NCBI GenBank assembly: GCA_963678705.1
Contig: OY783206.1
Location: 13,279,807 to 13,343,806, forward strand
Length of the DNA stretch: 64,000 nucleotides
DNA from: Panorpa germanica
Lineage: Eukaryota; Arthropoda; Insecta; Mecoptera; Panorpidae
Direction: 5' to 3'
Shown here: positions 1 to 9,466 of the stretch, in pieces
Layout of the letters: every line of letters begins with the position of its first letter
How positions within the stretch are numbered: position 1 is the stretch's first letter
Notes under the pieces: generated by a model
Seen by the model: the letters and a program-made list of their open reading frames with translations, nothing else
Databases searched by the model: none
What the model was told of the DNA's origin: nothing
Position numbers and translations under genes: made by a program

Positions 1-570
1 TACCAGAATTCTTTTCTTAATTAAAATTGGGCTCGACGTTTAATTTTACTTAATCAAATGTTTACCATAGGTAAATCTCACACAAAAAACAAGTTTTTAA
101 GTAAATAAACGAAACTTGATTCATTTGATATTTATTAGCAAACTTTAGAATAAGTTTTAAATAAACAAATAATTATGAAACGGTGTTAAGAATAGGAGTG
201 GGATGAAAGAGATAGAAAATATGTGCAGAAAATTCATGATAAAGGAGTGGGGAGCAATTAAAGATGTTCTTGTTTTATACCACATCATTAGCCGAAACCA
301 GATGTATATAAATTAGCCTAACACGTCTGAGTAACAGTCGAGTTAATTAACCATGCAAATTAATTACAAGTTTAGATATTAATATTAATAAATACATAAA
401 TCGCTGCTATGACATTATTTAAATGGAGAAATGGGCAGAATCACATTGAGCACTATAGCAACCAATAGGCTTCCGAACTATGTCTTAATTTCTATAAAAC
501 GACACTATATATTGATAAAGTTGGCTACCAGAACCTCAAATGTCTAATTATTTTTAAATAACTCGTTATA

Positions 571-1263
571 CAGGGTGCGGCAGCATAACTTCCTTTTTTT
601 GAAACTTAATAAAACCCATTGTATGAATCAGAAAATTTTTATTTGTTTTTTATAATGTTGGCACATACATAAAGTTTTGTTTTAGTTAGTTTTGAAAATC
701 AAATCAGGGAGGTGATGTCCCCCATTCTCCATACACTGAGTAAACCGATTTCTGGCGTTTGTCATGACTAGTGCCAGTATAGCAGGCGTTATGTTGGAAA
801 TTTTTTCCTTGATGTTGGTCTTCAACTCTTGTAGGGATTTCAAAAAACCCCATAGAATAAAATGGCAACGGCCAAATCGGGAGAGCGGGCCGATCACTCC
901 AAATCGCCCCTTTGAAGCTCTCACTGACTCAATGCTCTCAGGTGATCTAATGGGCCGAGGAATTTCAGTTCTTCGTCTTGTCGCACTTGCAGTTTGCCTG
1001 AACGTAGTGACAGGAGGCAAAGGGGTTAAATTAAAACGATTCCGAAAGGCGCGATGGGTTGCGATCACAGAACATCCGCTCGAAAAGTAGGCCTCAACGG
1101 TAAACCCACGCTCCTCACTCTTCCAACGCATGATGGCGACTGAACTGTGTCAGGACAAAACTTTATTGTCCCGCCTCTCAACGAGATCACTAGCGCTCCA
1201 TTCCAACATCAACCGACTAAATGGCGTGCTTTTTAAAAAAGGAAGTTATGCTGCCACACCCTG
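571..1263 (-). mobile_element. Mariner-like transposon, internal deletion derivative
   Basis: 693-bp element with near-perfect 29-bp inverted ends (CAGGGTGYGGCAGCATAACT then TCCTTTTTT) flanked by TA at 569-570 and 1264-1265, the Tc1/mariner signature. The minus-strand frame 682-1131 joins the N-terminal helix-turn-helix region (EERGFTVEAYFSSG..IATHRAFRNRF, TASATRRR, RSPESIESVRAS) to the transposase C-terminus (LQELKTNIKEKISNI, GGHHLPDLIFKT). The DDE catalytic part between them is missing, so it cannot move by itself. It sits inside a family A MITE. Confidence 0.92.
682..1131 (-). pseudogene. Mariner transposase remnant (N-terminal HTH fused to C-terminus)
   Basis: 149-residue open frame. About the first 75 residues match the N-terminal DNA-binding helix-turn-helix domain of mariner-type transposases, and the last ~55 match the extreme C-terminus. 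The central ~200 residues with the DDE/D triad are deleted. The frame is open, but the protein would be non-catalytic; if made, it could at most bind element ends. Confidence 0.85.
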
Positions 1264-1642
1264 TATTTAAGAGATATTAATAATTAAAATTAAAAAGAAA
1301 AAATGCGTTTTAATTATTAAATGAAAATTCCAATACATGGTACGTCACATGTAGGACATATGACCTCTCTTTTATATAACAGAGACGCATATGAGTGTGT
1401 GTGTGATACGTTGTTTACTACTAAGAGCTGGGTTGTGTTAACGAAGGTTGCCAACAAGGAACAATAATCTCGTTTACTTATTACTACTTATTTCTTGTAA
1501 AATAAGCGCCAAAACTGAAATTCAAATTTTATGTAGCTATAACTCCGTAAACATTTGGGTATTTAAAAAAAAATAAAAACGCCAATATATACCTACATAT
1601 ATTAACATATATTTAAATTAAAAAAGGAGTTAACAAGCCCAT

Positions 1643-3239
1643 TCATTATAATCAATTTTTTGAATTGGATTCAACTTCCAGATGCGGCAAGTATTTGTTG
1701 CGAGTCTGAAAAAATGCCTATTGAACATTTTAATTTTTTAAATGTTTTGTAGCAAAATTCACTTACGAATAAAACCACTCTAAGCTTTTTTAAAATTCAA
1801 CATTTAGCTCATATTGTTCGTTTTTACTAAGTAACCCAATCATTTAATGTGAAACAAGATAGAACTTGTACAAATCTTTGTTTTGACATTTTATAAGTTT
1901 GTTAGCGACGAATGGAATTCGGGAATTTGTTACCTAACGAAATTGTATACTCCATCTAGTCTAGACACCATCGCCAAATCGACTCTAAACCCAGGCCAGT
2001 TTTAGGTAAAGTTTTCTTGGAAAACTTTCCTATTACTTCTAGAGATCCGAGGAAACTCGAGGAACTATCGAACGAGGGCTTGTTTAGCACAAAATTGGGA
2101 AAGTAACAGTAAAAACAATTTTGTGATCGCAGCAATCACATCGTTTTTAAGTAATAATTTCAATTTTCGATGGTATTTTAATGTTCAATGGTTTCTAGTA
2201 TTCTGTTTAGTTTTATTTTTAATATCTAGTTATCTTTTCATTATATTGTTTTGAAAAACAAAAAGGAGTCAGGTCTCTCGTATGATCAAGTGAGGTCCAA
2301 TGGCTAATATTGGATAAATATGCATTGGAACTCATAATTGGTCTGAGGTGTTTCAGTTATATTTCGTATACGCAAGCACAAGAATTGGTTTTTTGTAGAT
2401 ATCTTCTTTCCTATGCTCCAAATGACATTTATAGTTATTAGTAAAGTTGTAGAGTATAAAATTCTCTACAAATTTGATCTTACGATATAGTGCGAAGAGT
2501 AGAAATTTTTTACAGTGTATATACGTTTTATTTTTAAACTAAATTTAGACATTTGTGAATCTACACCATTACCATTATCGTGCGTCGTAACAGATGGAAC
2601 TTTATACTCGTACTTTCCTATCGATGGTTTCTTTCCGTATCCGCTTCAGTTACTGGTTAACATTAACCACCAGGAGGCAGCGGGGTAGAAGAGCAGCAGG
2701 GGGAGTCCGTAACAAGATCGCATTACGAGAACCAATAATACCACAAATTATAAACATAAAACCGACTTAGCGGAATCTGCAGAGTGTGGACTGAGACTGG
2801 TTGTGTTTCGTATGTTACACGAACAGGGAACGGCGAACACGGTAATGCCCGTGCACGTTGGAGTTTATGGACACAAAATCTTATTACGATAATAAAACAA
2901 GATTCGGTAATAAGGTGTCTAAGGAAATACTGTGCCTATGCCTTTAGTTTATTAGGGTCACTTTAATAAATTTTTTATGTGAAATGCACCCTTTAATGGC
3001 TGACGCATGGTAACAGCTAACAAAATAAAGGCTGTTCCAGTGTACTTTGGAATTTTAAATGGCTCATCATTTCTTAACAGTCAAATCTAGATCAGACACC
3101 TCTTACCATGGGCGTCCGTAGCCGTAGGTACACTTCGCTCCATCTTTTACCCCGTCTTTTTGGTGTGTATGATTTGAATTCAATAAAATAATTCGTAATT
3201 TCATTTCACAATTTAAATTAAAATATTAAGCTCCTTCAA
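1643..3239. other. Unassigned intergenic DNA
   Basis: AT-rich with no gene recognised. A less AT-rich patch at 2660-2860 (GGAGGCAGCGGGGTAGAAG and nearby) and another at 3094-3160 may be old repeat remnants. The short open frame at 2784-2966 matches nothing I know. Confidence 0.4.
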
Positions 3240-3935
3240 TGTTATAATAATTTTTCATATAAACTGAATATAAAATTTGTAAAACAGGTACTGCAGTTAG
3301 CCCATATACAAAATTTCAACTTTCTAGCACAATTTTTACATTCGGCAAAAACCGCTTCCCTGCCCCAAATAAAATTTTTGATTTTTTTTAATTAATATTA
3401 TAATACTTAATTATTACATAATCCAAAATTTTACCTTACTCCAAAGTTTCTTAATTTTCACAGATTTTGAAATATGTTCGCGTTCAATAGTGTAATACAT
3501 ATGCAAAATTTCACCTTTCTATCGTTTAGGAATTATAAGTTATACAACAAAAACTCGAGGGAAATTCCGAACACGCCAAAAGTCTTAGAATTTTTTTCTC
3601 TATAAAATAGGAAATTTTCAAAAACATTTTTTTTTATTTATGATTTCCTAGGCATGTAGTCCTTCGCCTAATAATGTTCTGCCTTTTTTTGTACTTTTTT
3701 TTTATTTATAATTTCTCGGGTTTCCTAGGCACATAGCCTATTATCGCCCCTAATAATGTTCTGATTTAACTTTAACTAAACTTTATATCCTCACAACAAG
3801 AATAATCTATTCACTGCCATTATAAATTTCGGTTTTGTATTCAAAAACATTGACGTAGCCGTTTTCGAGCCACCATACAAAATTTAGTGCTAAACATATA
3901 AACAATTGAGATACACTTGGAACATTATAATATAG
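3240..3935 (-). repeat. Family E repeat copy 1
   Basis: Inverted relative of the repeat at 14075-14640. Shared landmarks include GCCAAAAGTCTTAGAATT, ATGCAAAATTTCA and the edge GGAACATTATAATATAGG. Between 3630 and 3770 it contains a locally duplicated block (TTTCCTAGGCATGTAG / TTTCCTAGGCACATAG, each followed by CTAATAATGTTCTG). No transposase was seen and the class is unknown. Confidence 0.65.
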
Positions 3936-5466
3936 GAGGTTAAATAAAATCTTTGACATTCCCCTCTGGATTGATGAGGTATTAGGTCGTAGACTCTTAA
4001 AACTCAGCAGCTCGATCAGGAGATAGAATTGTATTTATTCCATGACTGTCAAATGAAACTTAGACATTTGACATTTTCTGCAGCTTTTTAAATAAAGGTA
4101 CAAAATATATGTGAACCAATATTGTTTAATAACCATAATTACAACTGTAAACCTCATAAAATTGTTCCAATTCACCGAATGTTCGTAATATTCTCCGCTA
4201 TTGTCTATCACACACATAAATAACTAAAAAAAGAGAAGAATATATAAAATTAATAAAAAAAAAACTCCGGAAAAACAAAATGTTCATTTCGTCACATTTT
4301 CACGGAACATAATTATATTTTAATCGGTGAGGGAAAGAAAATGGAAATGGAATACACGAAAGTCATTATTTAAACATAATAAATAAAACAACAACAAAAA
4401 ATACGATTTAAAAAAAATTAAAAAAGAAAACAAGAAGAAAACATAATCAACGTTGTCGTGCTTTTTTTAATTAATTTTATCTCCATTCGTTGCCTTACCA
4501 TTCTTACGGGTATTAGTGTAGTCCTACGAGGAGCTCTACGAGTCTGCCTCGGCCTTTTCAACCCCTATAGGGGGATGCACACAAAGCTGGCTTTTTACTT
4601 TTTTTAAATTAATTGTTATTCTTAATAGCTCCGTGAATTAACACCATTTTGTAAAACTTGATGAGCTGGCAAGTACATCATGGTCGGCGGACGATGGACG
4701 GCGGACAACGTGGAATGGTCTACGATGGAAAACAATGGAAAGCAGGGGCTGCCAATGTTGGTACGTTTATAAGAACATTTATACTATTTAATTAAAAACT
4801 ACTTTTGATTATGGTAAAGAAATGCTTACCATCTTACTAGCAACGGTTACATTTCTGTACTTAAACTCGCTAGCATCTAAATGGTGAGACTTCCTAACGA
4901 CGTTCACCAACTATCAGCTTTGGAATAACGCAGCAGTGTAAACTCAGTACGATTTTTAAATTAAATAAGTATAACAAAATAAGGTGGTTGGCAGAGGTAT
5001 AGAGAAGAAGGAGGGAGAATGAGGAAAAGAGAGTAATCCATGGTATTAAAAAGTTTCGAACTTGTCAGTACAGTGGTTGGCAAGGAGAGAAGCTGCACGA
5101 GAAGAAGAATACACATTTTTGGAAATTTAATATGGTTTAAATTTAATTTTATGTTAGTAAAATTTAAAAAATAAAGTCAATGTAATTGATAGAATTAAAT
5201 ATACAAATAATGTAATAAAAAGAATATGGAATGAAAGAATAAATAAAGGATAAAAACGTTGCTTAAATTAATACAAGTATAATAAGTGGTAAGACATAAT
5301 TAATAAAGTAGTTTAAAATAAAGTCCAAGTGCTATATTTGAGGAGGAGTTCTAAGTTGATCTTAACTTAATTTACTAAACCGGAAGTTTGTGACACAACA
5401 GCAATTATTTCCAAATAACCCATATTGTTTTTAAAAGATGTAACAAGATGGGCAGGAGAATTAGCT
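3936..5466. other. Unassigned intergenic DNA with local oddities
   Basis: No gene recognised. GC-richer stretches lie at 4497-4595 and 4675-4755; the latter has repeated GGACG/GATGG words. A purine-rich run sits at 4990-5050 on the plus strand. The open frame at 4035-4217 looks fortuitous. Confidence 0.4.
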
Positions 5467-5545
5467 CGTCCGCACACGGGTCGACTAGTTTGCAACGCGA
5501 GTACTAAACCGATTGAGAATGTAACTACGTTGGAATCAACGCAAC
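5467..5545 (+). repeat. Family C terminal fragment
   Basis: CGTCCGCACACGGGTCGACT and the following bases match the long terminal repeat of the elements at 12803, 34870 and 50814. Only this one end is recognisable here, so the copy is a fragment. Confidence 0.6.
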
Positions 5546-5740
5546 AGGTCTAAGGTTCTCAGAACAACCCTTGTGCTACTCTGGCTCTACTTCAGTCTTA
5601 TCTTAACATAAACAATTCTGGAATGCGTATATGGCTGTGCATTCGAGACCACTCGAAGAGAGTGATGTAATTTGACTCGTGGCTTACTTGGAAAGCTACG
5701 TTAAAGAGGCTGCATAATTTGTTTTATTAGACCTGGTGCA

Positions 5741-5915
5741 CTATTCCTGGGTATTGCGAGCAATGGTCATGATCGAACAGATATGATTTATATGAGTGAA
5801 ACATTTTACGAATCGCTTTTAGAAGAGTATTTCTGAACTGTAAAAATAATTAATAATAAAATTCAGGAATAGTACAGGTTCGATCACGATCAAGGCTCGC
5901 AAGACTCAGGAATAG
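5741..5915. repeat. Small foldback element
   Basis: 175-bp hairpin-forming element with ~37-bp inverted arms: CTATTCCTGGGTATTGCGAG on the left, and on the right the complement of CTATTCCTGAGTCTTGCGAG, each continuing toward GATCGAAC. The loop is AT-rich. No target duplication is obvious. Confidence 0.7.
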
Positions 5916-6171
5916 GGGTCCTGCCCCTAACAGTCTTAACACTAACACTGCCTTCTCCTCTCCTCCTCTGACTCCTGTTATTAGGGCAAATCGCTATCTT
6001 CGGTATCATGTAGTTTGGATTAATTATCAATAAAATTAGAAAATCCAACTATTTGTAAATGAACTTGAGAACTCATTTTTTAATGGTCGATTTTTAATTG
6101 TTATTAAATATGAGTGAATAATAATATTAATAAGTGTATGTTGGCGTTCTTATTTCATTAAAAATCTAAAT

Positions 6172-7470
6172 AGCGTCAAAACTTTTTGAAATACTTATTC
6201 TAAAAAGACTGAAGATCATTTTCGAAAATAGCAAACTAATTCCAACACATCAGTTTGGCTTTAGACAACAGCATGCTACAACTGAACAAGTACATCGAGT
6301 AGCCTGTACTACAAATTGAACACACAGGAGAAGAAATATTGCTCAGCGGCTTTTTTTATATCAGCCTAGCGTTTGACAAGGTATGGCATCCTGGACTACT
6401 GTTTAAACAAAAAACTGCACTGCCAAATGACTTTTTCAAAATCCTAAAGTCTTATATCACAAATAGAAAGTTTATGATAAAATATCAGAATAAAAAATCA
6501 ACGATACGTGACATTGAATCGGGCGTTCCTCAAGGTAGTGTTCTCGGACCAGTACTATATTTATTATTTACTTCTGACCTTCCTGTCATGCGTGAAACAA
6601 CAGAAGCAGCCTACGCTGATGATAGCGCAATTCTGGCACTTCATGAGGACTCCGTCATTGCTTCTGCAAAACTGCAGAAACATCTACTACAGATTCAGAA
6701 TTGGTTAAAAGATTGGAGGATAAAAGTAAACGAAACTAAATCAGTTCACGTAACTATCAGACTAAGGAAGAATACCTGCCTCCCAGTCACACTAAATAAT
6801 TTACAACTTCCACAGGCTGAGACAGTAAAATACGTAGGTATCCACTTCGACAGACGCGTAACATGGAGAACGCATATCTGGACGAAACGGTTGCAGTTAG
6901 AAGGTAAAAGGAGATATATGTACTGGCTCTTGGGCTGGAAGTCTCAGTTATCAACCAGCAATAAACTACTGTTATACAAGGTCATACTGAAGCCAATATG
7001 GACATATGGTATAGAGTTATGGGGCAGTGCCAGCAATTCTAACATAGAAATCCTACAAAGGTTTCAAAATAAACTGCTAAAGCAAATCCTTAACGTGCCG
7101 CGATTCGTTCCAAACTGGTTAACACATCAAGATCTTGCGGTTCCATACATAAGAAGTGAAATTAAGGATATCAGCAAGAAGTACGTACAAAGATTAGAAG
7201 TTCATCCAAATGAATTAGCTGTACAACTTTTCCAGCATAAACCGGTTAGACGACTGAAACATAAAAACCCAATGGACCTACCAAACATGGTGTAGAATAG
7301 GTTCCATATGTACTTAATATTAATGTAATAGGTTAAGTCAAAGGGTGAGTCATCGATGGATGGCAAGGTCGCATGTCATAACATATTTATATATATTCTC
7401 AAAATTTGATTAATGTTCTTCGACGACAAATTGTAAATTATGTATGTTGTAAAATAAAAAAAAAATTAAA
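6172..7470 (+). mobile_element. 5'-truncated jockey-clade non-LTR retrotransposon
   Basis: 1299-bp LINE ending in an A-rich tail (about 7450-7470) and flanked by an 11-bp direct repeat AAAATCTAAAT (6161-6171 and 7471-7481). It holds the reverse transcriptase C-terminal half. The 5' part, including the endonuclease, is lost. Residues QFGFRQQHATTEQVHR near 6245-6300 are the conserved RT start and are followed by a stop codon. Truncation plus tail and duplication is the expected result of target-primed reverse transcription. Confidence 0.92.
6339..7295 (+). pseudogene. Jockey reverse transcriptase fragment
   Basis: 318-residue open frame with the RT fingers/palm motifs SGVPQGSVLGPVLYLLF (about 62-78) and the catalytic YADD box (AYADDSAILA, about 92-101). 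Then come the thumb region VKYVGIHFDRRVTW and the C-terminal KPIWTYGIELWGSAS and LQRFQNKLLKQILNVP segments typical of jockey elements. The stop at 7293-7295 is the natural end. Upstream, the frame is broken by a stop near 6318, so it is not an autonomous protein. Confidence 0.92.
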
Positions 7471-8291
7471 AAAATCTAAATGTTGACGGAGATATAGTAA
7501 TTAAGAATTAGTATTGTAGTTTTAGCGCTAGAGATGGTCGGCCATATTTATGACGTAACATGTCGTACTATTAGGTGATAGACAAGTTATTTGTTATATG
7601 TATAAGATCTCTTTTACGCTCTGTTGTATAAAAGAAATGACGACTTAGACGAGATGGTGACATTACATGTATTTGAGTTTTCTATAACGTTAGATCCCCT
7701 TAATAATTAAAGAAAAAATTGACTATTCTAATTGGTTATATCTCCTAAAATACAACGAGTTATTAAAAAATAAATGGACATTTATTAAGTTTTATAGAAA
7801 TTAAGACATGGTTCACAAGCCCATTATTGATTATTTCACGGTATGTGCACGGTAAGGAACTGTTTCGTACCACTGGTGCTGGTGTACAGTAAACAAATTC
7901 AAAAAATATAAACGGTGGCCTAACCGTATGGCGAAATGTCTCTCAAACGGTTTATTGACATTACCGTAACAAGGGAAACAGCCATTCAGCTATTTTAATA
8001 CACTGGCTACTAGCAGCTAACTGTTGCTGTATTATTTAAGCTAATTAGCCCATTTAAGTGTTAATTTGGTGTTTCGCTAATCACTTCACATATTTTATAC
8101 TGATTTTTTGTTATCTCTATTTTAATATGCGTAAGCGTAAAATATCCTGTTGTTTGTAAGATTAATTACTCAGGATTTTTATTTGAGTGAAAAGAACATT
8201 TACTGGGTCTAGAGATATTACTTGTTGACAACTTAACTTTGTAAGCGGTTAGAAATATTTTAAGAAATTTGTATTTGCACACTTTTGAACG

Positions 8292-8459
8292 CAAGCCTGG
8301 ATTTGAGGGAGGGCATTGCACCGGGGCCTCCACAATAGAGATCAAAGCACTACATTTTTAAAAGACTTGACAGAAAAAAATGTTCCTTTTATTCAGAAAA
8401 TAATTAGGGGTTTTCGCTCCTTCGTTGCCCCAGGCCTCACACCTCTGAATTCGGCACTG
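8292..8459. mobile_element. Short non-autonomous hAT element
   Basis: 168-bp element. Its imperfect inverted ends are CAAGCCTGGATTTGAGGGAG and the complement of CAGTGCCGAATTCAGAGGTG. It is flanked by 8-bp direct repeats TTTGAACG (8284-8291) and TTTGTACG (8460-8467), 7 of 8 identical. The 8-bp duplication and CAG-type end point to hAT. The 67-residue frame across it is incidental. Confidence 0.75.
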
Positions 8460-8479
8460 TTTGTACGCGCTCTCTACAA

Positions 8480-9155
8480 ATGGGCTTGTGAATACTTTTC
8501 TTACGGGTTGCTTTTTTAATTTTTGATTGATATAAATGTTAATATAAGTATTAGGGATGTAGTAAGTGTTCGATTTCCCACATTCGTAGAATTTTCAACA
8601 CCAACATTCGCGAATGGGAATGCGAATATCGGCTCTTTAAATATGGCGCCAAAAGTAAGCAATTATTATTTCACATTTTGATCTGGCGTTGATCGTTTAA
8701 TACTAAATGCTTCACTGAGTAATGTAATATAAATCCTATCATTTGTGTTCTCAGTAAAGATATCATTTAAAGTAGTTTAGTGTAATTAATAATTTAGTAA
8801 TTTACTTAGCTCCATTGTGTGTTTAAAAAGTTGAAAGTTTATTTTGGTTATTATAGAACTGTTATTTTATATTTCAAGTTCAAGTGGTAATTAAAATTAA
8901 AATGTTGTAAACCAATCAGTTGCCTCGTTTGTTTATAAATTATTTTCACTTTTCGTTCCAAAATACATTCACAAAAAATTCGCATAATCTATAGCGAATG
9001 CGAATGTTAAAAAAAATACGAATATTTGTTAAATCCCTAATAGGTATATTGGCGTTTTAATTTTTTTAAATATCCAAAAATTGATGGAGTTATACCTATA
9101 TCAAATTTGAATTTCAATTATGCCGCATGTTTTAGATATGTACGAGTATAACACG
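8480..9155 (-). repeat. Family A MITE copy 3, split by TTAGGGAT element
   Basis: The left arm begins with the perfect terminal ATGGGCTTGTG at 8480 and continues to 8550. The right arm resumes at 9041 with GGTATATTGGCG and continues with AAATATCCAAAAATTGATGG. The far end is decayed beyond about 9155. The join across 8551-9040 restores the family sequence TGTTAATAnnnGTATATTGGCG. Confidence 0.72.
8551..9040. mobile_element. TTAGGGAT-ended TIR element with TA duplication
   Basis: 490-bp element inserted in family A copy 3. Its ends are TTAGGGATGTAGTAAGTGTT and the complement of TTAGGGATTTAACAAATATT, with TA on both sides (8549-8550, 9041-9042). The interior repeats CGAATG words (ATTCGCGAATGGGAATGCG on the left, GCGAATGCGAATG on the right). 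A TA target suggests a Tc1/mariner-mobilised MITE. No transposase is present. Confidence 0.72.
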
Positions 9156-9211
9156 TCACAGAAGAAATAAGTAATGAAGAATAATTTTCCTTTTGCGTAC
9201 CTTCGTAATAT

Positions 9212-9466
9212 AATACTTGATGAGATTTTGGAGTCACTTTGCCATCATATTGAAGATGCGTATGATCTTTTTGTCATGAAAGAGTTCATTTATAATTCAG
9301 TTTCTCACATTCGTTCATATGAAATGTCTATTTTATCGGCTAAAAACGGCGAAACCACTCCACCTGTCGGAATACAATTAAGATAAAGTTGATGCGAAGT
9401 ATAATTGAAGTGCAATAGTGATAGAAACGTCACAAAATAGGACATTTCACCAAACTGTTTACTGGG
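9212..9466 (+). repeat. Family B repeat copy 1
   Basis: About 255 bp, closely related to 42545-42797 and to the split copy at 31716-32591. The left terminal CCCAGTAAACA is decayed, while the right end ACTGGG is kept. A short open frame (SLCHHIEDAYDLFVMKEFIY) runs through it and is also open in the 42.5-kb copy. Confidence 0.7.

Larger units (their letters stand above)
465..1642 (+). repeat. Family A MITE copy 1, split by mariner
   Basis: Two arms (465-570 and 1264-1642) align to the family A consensus on either side of the mariner insertion. The empty-site join, CTCGTTATATTTAAGAGATATTAA, matches intact copies at 33.9 and 51.2 kb. The left TIR is decayed (ATAGGCTTCCGAAC) and the right reads AACAAGCCCAT. 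This is the most diverged full copy in the window. Confidence 0.8.
6059..7824 (-). repeat. Family A MITE copy 2 (minus orientation), split by jockey LINE
   Basis: Arms 6059-6171 and 7471-7824 match the reverse complement of family A: CTCATTTTTTAATGGTCGAT on the left, then GTTGACGGAGATATAG, TTTTAGCGCTAGAGATGG and the terminal ACAAGCCCAT. The LINE between them has a clean target duplication. The copy belongs to the subfamily that keeps the ATCTCTTTTA hairpin segment. Confidence 0.82.

Noticed and set aside
5871-5900. GGTTCGATCACGATC considered as an RNA polymerase III B box
   Set aside because: It is part of the inverted arm of the 5741-5915 foldback and has no A box at the right spacing.
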